Below, in pieces: positions 37,293-45,746 of a stretch of 54,612 nucleotides of DNA; the stretch's first letter is position 1, and every line of letters starts with the position of its first letter. Origin of the DNA: an uncultured Agromyces sp. GTDB lineage: Bacteria > Actinomycetota > Actinomycetes > Actinomycetales > Microbacteriaceae. The position numbers were made by a program, and so were the translations under genes. The notes beneath the pieces are model-generated. The model saw only the letters and a list, made by a program, of their open reading frames with translations. It ran no database searches and had not been told where the DNA came from. The stretch covers positions 1 to 54,612 of the forward strand of contig CAJXGN010000019.1 in the NCBI GenBank assembly GCA_913053875.1, in the 5' to 3' direction.

Positions 37293-38888
37293 TCAGCGCC
37301 TCCGGAGCGCGCGCTGCGCGCGCAGCAGCAGCAGCATCGGCTGCTCGAGCCGGCGCCACTCGCGCGCCGAGTTCGGCGGGGCGATGGGGCCGTTCGCCGC
37401 GGCGATCGTGACCGACTCGACGTAGCGCTTCAGGCCGTCGGGGCCGTTGCGCCGGCCGAGCCCCGACTGCTTCGAGCCGCCCATGGGGGCCGCGATCGAG
37501 CTGAAGCTGCCGCGGTAGCCCTCGTTGATGTTCACCGACCCGGTCTCGAGCGCCGCGGCCACGCGGCGGGCGCGCGGCACCGAGCCGCCCAGCACGACGG
37601 CGTTCAGCCCGTAATCGCTGGCGTTGGCGGCGAGCACGGCCTCGTCGTCGTCGTCGACCACGGAGATCGCGGCGATCGCGCCGAACGTCTCCTCGGCGAA
37701 GCACTCCATGTCGGGCGAGACGTCGGCGAGCAGCGTCGGCTCGAACGCGTACGGCCCGAGGTCGGGGCGGTGCGCGCCGCCGGCGAGCACCGTCGCGCCC
37801 TTCGCGAGGGCGTCGTCGAGGTGCCTGCGCACGCGATCGAGCTGCGCGCGGCTCGTGAGGGTGCCCACGTCGCCGGTCGACCGCGGAGACGGGTCGATGA
37901 CGAGGCCCTCGATGGTGCGCACGAGTGCCGCGGTGAACGCGTCGGCCACCCCGCGCTGCACGTAGATGCGCTCGGGCGAGACGCAGAGCTGCCCCATCGA
38001 GGAGTAGCAGGCGTAGGCGGCCTGGCGCGCGGCGCGTTCGGGGTCGACGTCGTCGAGCACGATCAGGGGGTTCTTGCCGCCCAGCTCGAGCGATGCGGGC
38101 ACGAGCCGTTCGGCGGCCTTCGCGGCGATGCGCCGGCCGGTGGCGGTCGAGCCGGTGAAGGCGATGACGTCGGCGCGGTCGGTGACGGCCTCGCCGATCG
38201 TCGCGCCGTCGCCGGTGACGACGGCCCAGAGGTCGCCCGGAAGCCCGGCGTCGACGAGCGCGCGGCGCAGCTCGAGGATGTTCAGCGCGGCCTGCTCGTC
38301 GGCCTTCTGCACGACGCCGCAGCCGGCGGCGAGGGCCGGGATCACGTCCATCGCGGCGAGCGAGAGCGGGAAGTTCCACGGGGTGATGACGCCCGCGACG
38401 CCGCGGGGCCGGTACCGCACGCGCGCGTCGACGACGGTCGGCGCGCCGCTGTGCACGCGGCGGCTGCGCAGCACGCTCCGGGCGGCGAGCGCGTTGTAGC
38501 GCGCGGCGGCGGCCGCCTGGTAGACCTCCTCGAACGCCTGGCCGCGGGTCTTGCCGGTCTCGATGCGCACGAGGTCGATGAGCTGCTCGCGGCGCGCGAC
38601 GATGAGGTCGTGCGCGCGCAACAGCACCTTCCGCCGGTGCGCGAAGCCCGCGCGGGCCCACGCGAGGTGGGCGAGGCGGGCGCGGGCGAAGGCGTCGGCC
38701 ACGTCGTCGGGGGTGCTGAGCGGCAGCTCGTGCAACGGTTCGCCGGTCGCGGGCGCGAGCACGGTGCGGGTCTCGCCGCTCGTGGCGACGACGTCGTCGT
38801 GCAGCTCGGCCAGCCACTGCGGGTCGGGTGCTCCGCCGCTCCGGGTCGGCGCGACGGGGGCGTGGGCGAGATCGGCCGGGGCGGACAT
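37293..38888 (-). CDS. Succinate-semialdehyde/aldehyde dehydrogenase family protein
   Basis: This 531-residue NAD(P)-dependent dehydrogenase shows the catalytic Cys in YSSMGQLCVSPERIYV, the general-base Glu in ASLELGGKNP and the cofactor loop GSTATGRRIA. The PWNFPLS motif is normal. The best match in style is the actinobacterial GabD2 type, which oxidises succinic semialdehyde, but other aldehydes are possible. ATG 38888 lies six bases after TAGACT on the minus strand with no Shine-Dalgarno. It is divergent from the transporter at 38945, with 56 bases between the starts. Confidence 0.88.
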   Translation of the reverse strand: MSAPADLAHAPVAPTRSGGAPDPQWLAELHDDVVATSGETRTVLAPATGEPLHELPLSTPDDVADAFARARLAHLAWARAGFAHRRKVLLRAHDLIVARREQLIDLVRIETGKTRGQAFEEVYQAAAAARYNALAARSVLRSRRVHSGAPTVVDARVRYRPRGVAGVITPWNFPLSLAAMDVIPALAAGCGVVQKADEQAALNILELRRALVDAGLPGDLWAVVTGDGATIGEAVTDRADVIAFTGSTATGRRIAAKAAERLVPASLELGGKNPLIVLDDVDPERAARQAAYACYSSMGQLCVSPERIYVQRGVADAFTAALVRTIEGLVIDPSPRSTGDVGTLTSRAQLDRVRRHLDDALAKGATVLAGGAHRPDLGPYAFEPTLLADVSPDMECFAEETFGAIAAISVVDDDDEAVLAANASDYGLNAVVLGGSVPRARRVAAALETGSVNINEGYRGSFSSIAAPMGGSKQSGLGRRNGPDGLKRYVESVTIAAANGPIAPPNSAREWRRLEQPMLLLLRAQRALRRR

Positions 38889-38894
38889 GTGGAC

Positions 38895-38937
38895 AGTCTA
38901 GGTCAGATGACCCACTTCGCTTCCGAGCGGTTATGCT
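38895..38937. promoter_or_regulatory. Back-to-back leaderless promoters of the dehydrogenase and MFS genes
   Basis: TAGACT on the minus strand (38895-38900) ends six bases before ATG 38888. TATGCT on the plus strand (38932-38937) ends seven bases before ATG 38945. Both lie in a 56-base gap, so one regulator site there could control both genes. Confidence 0.55.
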
Positions 38938-38944
38938 GCCCGTC

Positions 38945-40339
38945 ATGACTGCGACGGAACGCCCGCTCGGCCGGTCGACGATCGCCCGCTACGCGGTCGG
39001 ATCCATCGGCACCGGCGGCTTCGGCACGCTGCCCGGCCTGGTGCTCGTCTTCTACCTGACCGACACCCTCGGCGTGACCGCGCTGCTCGCCGGTGCCATC
39101 GTCACCGTCGCGAAGGTGTGGGACGTCGTCATCGACCCGGTGATCGGGTACCGCAGCGACCGCGCCCTCGCGCGCACCGGCAGCCGGCGCGGGCCGATGC
39201 TGCTCGGCGCGATCGCCCTGCCCGTCTGCTTCCTGCTCACGTTCGCCGTGCCCGAGGGGCTCGCGCCGGGCTGGGCGGCCCTCTGGGTACTGGTCGCGTT
39301 CGTGCTCTGCGCGACGGCGTTCTCGCTCTTCCAGGTGCCGTACATCGCGCTGCCCGCCGAGATCACGTCGGGCTACGACAACCGCACGCGCCTCCTCACC
39401 TGGCGGGTCGTGGTGCTGAGCGCGGCCATCCTGCTGTTCGGCGCGGGCGCGCCGGCGCTGCGCCGCGCGGGCCCCGACGAGTACATGGGCTACCTCGTGA
39501 TGGCGCTCGTCGCGGGCCTCGTGATCGGCGCGGGCCTGTTCATCGCGAGCTTCACCGCGCCGAAGGGCCAGCCCACGACGGATGCCATCCGGGCGACGCC
39601 GCGCGCATCGGCCTGGCGGGGCATCCGGGAGCAGTACGCGGCGGGCGTGCGCGTGCTGCGACGGAGCGCCCCGTTCCGCGCACTGCTGTCGACGTTCGTG
39701 CTGCAGGCGCTCGCGACGGGCCTCATGCTCGCCGCCGCCAACTACGTCGCCGTCTGGGTGCTGCACTCCGACGACGCCCTCACCTTCCTCTTCCTCGCGC
39801 TGATCGGCCCGGCGATCCTCATGGCTCCGGCGTGGGGTGCGGTCGCGCGCCGCGTCGGCAAGGAGCGCGCGTTCGCCTGGGCCAGCCTGCTCTTCGCGGT
39901 GGCGACGCTCGGGCTCACCCCGCTGCTGTTCGTCCCCGGCGCGTGGGTGTACCTGCCGGTCGCGCTCGCCGGCGCCGCCTACGCGGGCATGCAGTCGCTG
40001 CCCATGGCGATGCTGCCCGACGTGGTGTCGGTCGACGCCGCGACCCACGGCGAGGGCAGCGCCGGCAGCTTCGGCGGCGTGTGGACCGCGGGCGAGACCG
40101 CGGGCATGGCGCTCGGCGCGAGCGTGCTCACGGTCGTGCTCGCGATCACGGGCTACGCCGAGTCGGTGGGCGCGGAGGTCGTCACCCAGTCGCCGGCGGC
40201 CGTCGCGGGCATCGCCATCGCGTTCAGCATCGTGCCCGCCGCGCTCGCACTCACCAGCCTCGCGACGCTCGCCCGGTACCGGCTGCGTCGCACCGACATC
40301 GAACGCGCCGCCGAGGCGCAGGAGGAGACCCGATCGTGA
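38945..40339 (+). CDS. MFS transporter, GPH (sugar/cation symporter) type
   Basis: This 464-residue protein has about twelve membrane helices. The family signature DVVIDPVIGYRSDRALARTGSRRGPML after helix 2 and the related FLALIGPAILMAPAWGAVARRVGKERAF loop in the second half are diagnostic for the glycoside/pentoside/hexuronide (MFS_2) group. Substrates can be sugars, sulfonates or lipids, the last as in MelB-like lysolipid carriers. Its stop overlaps the GTG start of a PLP lyase by four bases (GTGA), which ties the two functions together. Confidence 0.9.
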   Translation: MTATERPLGRSTIARYAVGSIGTGGFGTLPGLVLVFYLTDTLGVTALLAGAIVTVAKVWDVVIDPVIGYRSDRALARTGSRRGPMLLGAIALPVCFLLTFAVPEGLAPGWAALWVLVAFVLCATAFSLFQVPYIALPAEITSGYDNRTRLLTWRVVVLSAAILLFGAGAPALRRAGPDEYMGYLVMALVAGLVIGAGLFIASFTAPKGQPTTDAIRATPRASAWRGIREQYAAGVRVLRRSAPFRALLSTFVLQALATGLMLAAANYVAVWVLHSDDALTFLFLALIGPAILMAPAWGAVARRVGKERAFAWASLLFAVATLGLTPLLFVPGAWVYLPVALAGAAYAGMQSLPMAMLPDVVSVDAATHGEGSAGSFGGVWTAGETAGMALGASVLTVVLAITGYAESVGAEVVTQSPAAVAGIAIAFSIVPAALALTSLATLARYRLRRTDIERAAEAQEETRS

Positions 40340-41817
40340 CCGAACCCGCCCCCGACGCCCTCGCGGTGCTCGACCGGCTCGACGCGCTGCGCGCGGCCGA
40401 CGCACCGACCCACGGCGGGCGCGTGCTCTCGTACGTGTACGACTCGGGCCGCCCCGACCTCGACGAGCTCGCCGCACGCGCCGCGCGGGCGGTGCAGCCG
40501 GTGAACGGGCTCGACCCAACCACGTTCGGCTCGGTCGCGGTGATGGAGCGCGAGCTCGTCGGCTTCGCGCGCGAGGCGTTCCACGGCGGTGACGACGTGG
40601 TCGGCTCGGTCACGTCGGGCGGCACCGAGAGCTGCATCCTCGCCGTGAAGACCGGGCGCGACGCGTGGCGTGCGCGCGGCGGCGAGGGAACGCCGCGCCT
40701 GGTCGCGCCGAGCACGGTGCACGCCGCGTTCCGCAAGGGCGCGCACCTGCTGGGGCTCGACCTCGACATCGTGCCGGTCGACCCCGCGACCGGTGCGCCC
40801 GAGGCATCCGCCATGATCGACCGGCTGGGGCCCGACGTCGCCCTCGTCGTGGTGAGCGCGCCGTCGTACCCGTTCGCGACGCTCGATCCGGTGGCCGAGG
40901 TGGCGGATGCCGCGCTGGCGCAGGGCGTCGACCTGCACGTCGACGCGTGCATCGGCGGGTTCGCCCTCGCATTCTGGCCGACCGAGGTCGCCCCGTGGGA
41001 CTTCCGCGTGCCCGGCGTGACGAGCCTGTCGGCCGACCTGCACAAGTACGGCTACTCGCCGAAGGGTGCCAGCGTGCTGCTGCAGCGCGGGCGCGACCGG
41101 CAGCGCCACCAGTACTTCGCCACGACCGAGTGGTCGGGGTACCCGGTGGTGAACCCGACGCTGCTCGGCTCGAAGCCCGCCGGCCCGCTCGCGGGTGCCT
41201 GGGCGATCGTGCAGGTGCTCGGCACCGACGGCTTCACCGAGCTCGTCGGGCAGACCGCGCGTGCCACGGCCGCGCTCGTCGAGGCGGTCACCGCGATCGA
41301 GGGCCTGCGCGTGGTCGGCGAGCCGACCGGGCCGCTGCTGGCGGTCGCGGCCGACGACGCCGTGCCCGCCGAGCGCCGCGTCGACCCGCACCGCTGGGCC
41401 GACGCCGTGCGCGCCCGGGGCTGGCAACTGCAGCTGCAGCCCGCGCACCGCCAGGCCGACGGCACGGTGCTGCCCCGCACCACGCACCTCACGGTCACGC
41501 CCGTCACAGAGTCGACCCTCGACGGCCTGCTGCCCGACCTCGCCGCAGCGGCCGACGACGTGCGCGGCGAGCCCGGGCTCGACGGCACCGCGCTGCTCGA
41601 CGGGCTCGGAGGCGCCGCGGCGCTCGGCGCGCTCGCCGGCGGCGTCGACTCCGACACGGCGGCCGGCCTGCTCGGCGGGCTGGGCCTGCTCGCGGCCGAC
41701 GGTCCGGCGGTGCCGGAGTCGCTCGCGCCCGTGCTCGCACTCGTCGAGGTGCTGCCCGCACCGCTCGCCGAGCGGCTGCTGGTCGAGCTGCTCGGACGCC
41801 TGGTCGAGCCGGCCTGA
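40336..41817 (+). CDS. PLP-dependent lyase/decarboxylase, sphingosine-1-phosphate-lyase-like
   Basis: This 493-residue group II PLP enzyme has SGGTES (94-99) at the phosphate-binding start, HVDAC (201-205) with Asp203 to hold the pyridine nitrogen, and the catalytic lysine Lys237 in LHKYGYSPKGASVLL. That last motif is closest to sphingosine-1-phosphate lyase rather than to glutamate or tyrosine decarboxylases. The last 80 residues are an Ala/Leu/Gly-rich helical extension not seen in short forms. It begins in the stop of the MFS gene. The substrate might be a long-chain base phosphate or another amino alcohol phosphate; this is inference. Confidence 0.85.
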   Translation: MTEPAPDALAVLDRLDALRAADAPTHGGRVLSYVYDSGRPDLDELAARAARAVQPVNGLDPTTFGSVAVMERELVGFAREAFHGGDDVVGSVTSGGTESCILAVKTGRDAWRARGGEGTPRLVAPSTVHAAFRKGAHLLGLDLDIVPVDPATGAPEASAMIDRLGPDVALVVVSAPSYPFATLDPVAEVADAALAQGVDLHVDACIGGFALAFWPTEVAPWDFRVPGVTSLSADLHKYGYSPKGASVLLQRGRDRQRHQYFATTEWSGYPVVNPTLLGSKPAGPLAGAWAIVQVLGTDGFTELVGQTARATAALVEAVTAIEGLRVVGEPTGPLLAVAADDAVPAERRVDPHRWADAVRARGWQLQLQPAHRQADGTVLPRTTHLTVTPVTESTLDGLLPDLAAAADDVRGEPGLDGTALLDGLGGAAALGALAGGVDSDTAAGLLGGLGLLAADGPAVPESLAPVLALVEVLPAPLAERLLVELLGRLVEPA

Positions 41818-41841
41818 CCGGGTTCGCTCGCGGCCACCCGG
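41818..41841. terminator. Possible two-way terminator
   Basis: CCGGGT (41818-41823) and ACCCGG (41836-41841) form a short perfect stem in the 28-base gap between two convergent genes. It is weak, and the only candidate in the gap. Confidence 0.3.
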
Positions 41842-41845
41842 CGCC

Positions 41846-42688
41846 TCAGCCGGGCAGCTCGCAGCGCTCGCCGACGAACGCGTAGATCTCGCGCCGCAGG
41901 TCGTCGCCCGACACCAGGTCGAGGTCGCCCGAGCGGTCGCCCACGGCGACCTCGAACGGCAGGATGGTGCCGCGCTTGTCCTCGGCGATCGCGTGCGGGT
42001 CGCACCGTGCGGGCGCGATCTCGAGCGGGATCGTGGACGGCTCGTCGTCGCCGCGCACCTCGAGGTCGAGCGGCCAGATGGTGCCGTCGGCCGCGTTGAG
42101 CAGCGTCGTCGCGCGGACGTCGCCGATGCGCAGCATCCGCTCGCCCCCGGCGGGCTCGACCGACACGTCGATCCACGCGCGCTGCCCGGCACCCGCGCCC
42201 TCGGTGCGCAGGGCGTCCGGCATCGAGAATCGCGCGACGCCCGCGATCGCATCGGCCAGGCAGTCCTCGTCGTTGATGCGGTCGAGCACGCCCTGCTCGT
42301 CGACCGCGGGCAGTCGCGCGGTGCGGCTGCCGTCGTCGCTCGCCCACGTCACCTCGACGACGGGCGGAGCGGCCTCGAGCCCGTCGCACACCGACTCGGG
42401 CAGCGGGATGCGCAGCGCCACCGCGCGACCCGGCGTGAGGGTCACACCGTCGGGGTCGACCGCCGCATCGACGAACCGGTCGGAGACGAACGCGACCTCG
42501 GTGACCTCGAGGGTCGAGGCCCCGGCGTTCTCGAGCCGCACCTCGAGCACGCGCGGCACGTAGTCGAGCCGGTGCTGGAACACGACGACGTCGAGGCCCT
42601 CGGGCGGATCGGACACGTCGTCGCCTGCGGTGCAGCCGGCGCACGCGACCAGCAGGGCGGATGCCCCGAGCGCCGCGCCCGCGCGCAT
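41846..42688 (-). CDS. Lipoprotein of unknown function in the mrp operon
   Basis: This 280-residue protein has a short signal peptide (MRAGAALGASALLVACAGC) whose lipobox is ACAGC or VACAG. The mature part appears all-beta, with repeated sandwich-like stretches (LDVVVFQHRLDYVPRVLEVRLENAGASTLEV). Two Cys pairs may form disulfides (VCDGLE, EDCLAD, ARCDP, ERCELPG). I know no family name. The ATG at 42688 overlaps the Mrp stop by one base (TGATG), so it is translated with mrp. Confidence 0.85.
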   Translation of the reverse strand: MRAGAALGASALLVACAGCTAGDDVSDPPEGLDVVVFQHRLDYVPRVLEVRLENAGASTLEVTEVAFVSDRFVDAAVDPDGVTLTPGRAVALRIPLPESVCDGLEAAPPVVEVTWASDDGSRTARLPAVDEQGVLDRINDEDCLADAIAGVARFSMPDALRTEGAGAGQRAWIDVSVEPAGGERMLRIGDVRATTLLNAADGTIWPLDLEVRGDDEPSTIPLEIAPARCDPHAIAEDKRGTILPFEVAVGDRSGDLDLVSGDDLRREIYAFVGERCELPG

Positions 42689-43845
42689 CAGCGCACCCGT
42701 ACCCCGAGCGGTCGCCCCTGGAGCGAGCGGGGACGCGACGCGAGCGCGGCCGCGACGTCGTCGATCGCCTGCGCGGCCGCGTCGTCGGGGTCGGCCACCA
42801 CGACGGGGAGCCCGGCGTCGCCGCCCTCGCGGAGTGCGATCGAGAGCGGCACCGAGGCGAGGAGCGGCACCGCTTCGTCCTGGCCGCGCGAGAGCCGGGC
42901 CGCCACGTCCGCACCGCCGCCCTCGCCGAACAGCCGCAGCAGCGAGCCGTCGGGCTGGGGCAGGCCCGCCATGTTCTCGATCACGCCGAACACGTGCTGG
43001 CCGGTCTGGCGCGCGACCGTGCCGCTGCGCTCGGCGACGTCGGCCGCGGCGGGCTGCGGCGTCGTCACCACGAGCACGTCGGCGTGGGGGAGCAGTTGCC
43101 CGACCGAGATGGCCACGTCGCCGGTGCCGGGCGGCAGGTCGAGCAGCAGCACGTCGAGGTCGCCCCAGTAGACGTCGGTCAGGAACTGCTGGATCGTGCG
43201 GTGCAGCATCGGCCCGCGCCACGCGACGGCCGCCTGCGGGTCGTCGACGAACATGCCGATCGAGACGACCTTCACGTCGTGCGCGACGGGCGGCAGGATC
43301 ATCTCGTCGACCCGGGTCGGTCGCGGCGCGCGGCCCTCGTCGTCGACCATGCCGAGCACCCCCGGAATGGAGAAGCCGTGCACGTCGGCGTCGAGCACGC
43401 CCACGGCGAGCCCGCGCCGGGCGAGGGCGACCGCGAGGTTCGCCGTCACGGTGGACTTGCCGACGCCGCCCTTGCCGCTCGTGACGGCGTACACCCGCGT
43501 GAGCGAGTCGGCGTCGAACGGGATGCCGCGCTTCGGTCGCCCGGCCTGCAGCTTCTCGGTGAGCGCGCGCCGCTCGTCGGGCGTCATGACCGACAGCGTC
43601 ACGCCCGCGTTGCCGTCGCCCACGACCGACTCGGCGGCGGTGCGCACGTCGCGCTCGATGCGGTCTGCGGCGGGGCATCCGACGATCGTGAGCTTCACGG
43701 CGACGTGCACGCCGTCGCCGGTCTCGGTGACGGCGCCGATCATGTCGAGCTCGGTGACGGGTCGGCGTATCTCGGGGTCGAGCACGCCGTCGAGCGCCCG
43801 CAGCACCCGCCCGGTGACCGAGTCGGCTGCGTCAGCCTGCGGCAT
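42688..43845 (-). CDS. Mrp/NBP35-family P-loop ATPase (Fe-S carrier type)
   Basis: This 385-residue protein has an N-terminal MIP18/DUF59 domain (1-87) with Cys57 in IVGCPAAD. The deviant P-loop SGKGGVGKST (123-132) and Switch motifs LDADVHGFSIPGVLG and LLLDLPPGTGDVAI follow. Homologues load Fe-S clusters onto targets. The C-terminal CxxC pair that binds the cluster in E. coli Mrp is absent: ENMAGLPQPDGSLLRLFGEGGG has no cysteine. Overlaps of 14 bases with the upstream gene and one with the downstream gene show a tight operon. Confidence 0.93.
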   Translation of the reverse strand: MPQADAADSVTGRVLRALDGVLDPEIRRPVTELDMIGAVTETGDGVHVAVKLTIVGCPAADRIERDVRTAAESVVGDGNAGVTLSVMTPDERRALTEKLQAGRPKRGIPFDADSLTRVYAVTSGKGGVGKSTVTANLAVALARRGLAVGVLDADVHGFSIPGVLGMVDDEGRAPRPTRVDEMILPPVAHDVKVVSIGMFVDDPQAAVAWRGPMLHRTIQQFLTDVYWGDLDVLLLDLPPGTGDVAISVGQLLPHADVLVVTTPQPAAADVAERSGTVARQTGQHVFGVIENMAGLPQPDGSLLRLFGEGGGADVAARLSRGQDEAVPLLASVPLSIALREGGDAGLPVVVADPDDAAAQAIDDVAAALASRPRSLQGRPLGVRVR

Positions 43846-44359
43846 TCGCGCCCTCGTCCTCGTCGGCGTCGCGCGCATCGAGCTCCTCGACCAGCGCGCG
43901 CAGCTCCGAGCGGATGAACTCCTTCGAGGCCATGTCGCTCATCGCGAGTCGCAGCGCCACCACCTCGCGGGCGAGGTACTCGGTGTCGGCGAGGTTGCGC
44001 TCGGCGCGCTGGCGGTCCTGCTCGATCTGCACGCGGTCGCGGTCGTCCTGCCGGTTCTGCGCGAGCAGGATGAGCGGGGCGGCGTACGACGCCTGCAGCG
44101 ACAGCACGAGGGTCAGCGCGATGAAGCCGTAGTCGGCCCGGTCGAACTGCAGGTTGGCGGGCGCGAACGTGTTCCAGCCCATCCACAGGAGCACGAACAT
44201 GGTGAGGCCGAGCAGGAACCACGGCGTGCCCATGCCGCGCGCCACGACCTCGGTGAAGCGGCCGAACCGGTCGCGGTCGCGGGTCGGCGACGCGGCGCTG
44301 CGCGAGCCGCCGCCGCGCGAGGCGTCGGAGCGCGAGCCCTGGCGGTCAGCGCGTGCCAT
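43832..44359 (-). CDS. DUF1003 membrane protein
   Basis: This 175-residue protein has a basic N-terminus, two membrane helices (PWFLLGLTMFVLLWMGWN and YGFIALTLVLSLQASYAAPLILL) and a charged coiled-coil-like tail (QNRQDDRDRVQIEQDRQRAERNLADTEYLAREV). The helices and the LQASYAAPLILLAQNRQ sequence are the DUF1003 hallmark. The position between an MgtE-N/CBS protein and Mrp is conserved in actinobacteria. A role in magnesium or metal handling is suggested only by this neighbourhood. Confidence 0.92.
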   Translation of the reverse strand: MARADRQGSRSDASRGGGSRSAASPTRDRDRFGRFTEVVARGMGTPWFLLGLTMFVLLWMGWNTFAPANLQFDRADYGFIALTLVLSLQASYAAPLILLAQNRQDDRDRVQIEQDRQRAERNLADTEYLAREVVALRLAMSDMASKEFIRSELRALVEELDARDADEDEGANAAG

Positions 44360-45692
44360 TCGCGTCCCTCCTCCGCGTGCGTCGTCCGGTCTGGAGCGGG
44401 ATGCTGCCCGTCAGCAGCTGCTCGCGCGCCGCGGCGCGCCGGCGCACCTCGTCGTCCTCGTCGGGTTGCGAGCGCCAGTCGTCGGGCAGCAGGTAGTCGA
44501 GCACGTCGTCGATCGTGACCACGCCGAGCAGCCGATTGCGCTCGTCGACGACGGGCACCGACACCAGGTCGTAGCTGGCGAGGATGCGGCTGACCTCGGC
44601 GGCCGAGGTGTCGCCGGAGACCGGCTCGAGGCCCTGGTCGATGAGGGTGCCGAGGCGTTCGTTGGGCGGGTACCGCAGCATCCGCTGGAAGTGCACCATG
44701 CCGAGGAAGCGACCCGTGGGCGGCTCGTGCGGCGGCATCGTCACGCACACGGCAGCGCCGAGCGCGGGCGGCAGCTCGTGCCGACGGATGAGGGCGAGGC
44801 CCTCGGCGACCGTCGCATCGGCCGACACGATGATCGGCTCGTTGGTCATCAGGCCGCCGGCCGTGTCGGCCTCGTAGGTGAGGAGGAACCGCACGTCGTC
44901 GGCCTCCTCGGGCTCCATCAGGTCGAGCAGCTGCTCGCCGCGCTCGAGCGGGAGCTGGGCGATGAGGTCGGCCGCGTCGTCGGGCTGCATGTGGTCGAGC
45001 ACGTCGGCGGCGCGCTCGTCGCCGAGCGTTGCGAGCAGCTCGACCTGGTCGGCCTCGGGCATCTCCTCGAGCGCGTCGGCCAGTCGGCCGTCGGGCAGCT
45101 CGGCGGCCACCTCGCGACGGCGGTCGGCGGGCAGCTCGAGCATGGTGTTGGCGAGGTCGGCGGGCTTCAGCTCGGAGTACGCGGCGATGAGGTGCTCGGC
45201 CGACTGCTGCTGGCCGGCGCCCGAGCGCTCGGTCACCTCGCCCCAGCCGACGAACGCCGTCGCCCCGCGTGCGAACGGCGACGCGCTCGTCTTGCGCCGG
45301 CGCACGAGCAGCTGCGAGACGTCCCACTCGCCCTGCGCGTGCTCCTCGATCGCGACGTCCTCGATCGTCGCCTCGCCCGACCCGTCGTCGAAGTCGACGT
45401 GGCGCCCGAACATCTCGGCGATGAGTCGCACCTCGCCACCGCGCTGCTCGAACCGGCGCATGTTGATGATGCCGGTCGTGATGATCTGGGTGCTCGAGAT
45501 GCTCGTGACGCGTCCGATCGAGACGAACACGCGGCGCTTGCCGGGGATCTCGACGATCAGCCCCACCACCCGGGGCGGATCGTCCTTGCGGTACACGACG
45601 AGCACGTCGCGCACCTTGCCCACGCGGTCGCCGACGGGATCGAAGACGGCGCAGCCGGCCAGCCGGGCGACGAAGACTCTCGAGGCGCTCAC
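44346..45692 (-). CDS. Soluble MgtE N-domain and CBS protein with PRC-barrel-like N-terminus
   Basis: This 448-residue protein has three parts. Residues 1-110 look like a PRC-barrel (AVFDPVGDRVGKVRDVLVVYRKDDPP). About 150-270 is an MgtE intracellular N domain of helical repeats (LIAAYSELKPADLANTMLELPADRR, ADVLDHMQPDDAADLIAQLP). About 280-400 is a CBS pair (TNEPIIVSADATVAEGLALIRRHE, VPVVDERNRLLGVVTIDDVLDYL). The channel domain of real MgtE magnesium transporters is missing, so this is a sensor or regulator rather than a transporter. GTG 45692 lies six bases after TAGATT. It heads the operon and overlaps DUF1003 by 14 bases. Confidence 0.9.
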   Translation of the reverse strand: MSASRVFVARLAGCAVFDPVGDRVGKVRDVLVVYRKDDPPRVVGLIVEIPGKRRVFVSIGRVTSISSTQIITTGIINMRRFEQRGGEVRLIAEMFGRHVDFDDGSGEATIEDVAIEEHAQGEWDVSQLLVRRRKTSASPFARGATAFVGWGEVTERSGAGQQQSAEHLIAAYSELKPADLANTMLELPADRRREVAAELPDGRLADALEEMPEADQVELLATLGDERAADVLDHMQPDDAADLIAQLPLERGEQLLDLMEPEEADDVRFLLTYEADTAGGLMTNEPIIVSADATVAEGLALIRRHELPPALGAAVCVTMPPHEPPTGRFLGMVHFQRMLRYPPNERLGTLIDQGLEPVSGDTSAAEVSRILASYDLVSVPVVDERNRLLGVVTIDDVLDYLLPDDWRSQPDEDDEVRRRAAAREQLLTGSIPLQTGRRTRRRDANGTR

Positions 45693-45698
45693 CCCTCG

Positions 45699-45740
45699 AA
45701 TCTACCCCCGGGTCCCTGCCCGAGGCGTGCATGGGACAAT
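45699..45740. promoter_or_regulatory. Divergent leaderless promoters of the MgtE-N/CBS and stress-protein genes
   Basis: TAGATT on the minus strand (45699-45704) ends six bases before GTG 45692. GACAAT on the plus strand (45735-45740) ends six bases before GTG 45747. The gap between start codons is 54 bases. Confidence 0.5.
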
Positions 45741-45746
45741 GGGCGC

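Noticed and set aside
44346..45692. Annotation as an MgtE magnesium transporter
   Set aside because: The N and CBS domains are present, but no membrane helices follow, so the channel part is missing and transport cannot be claimed.
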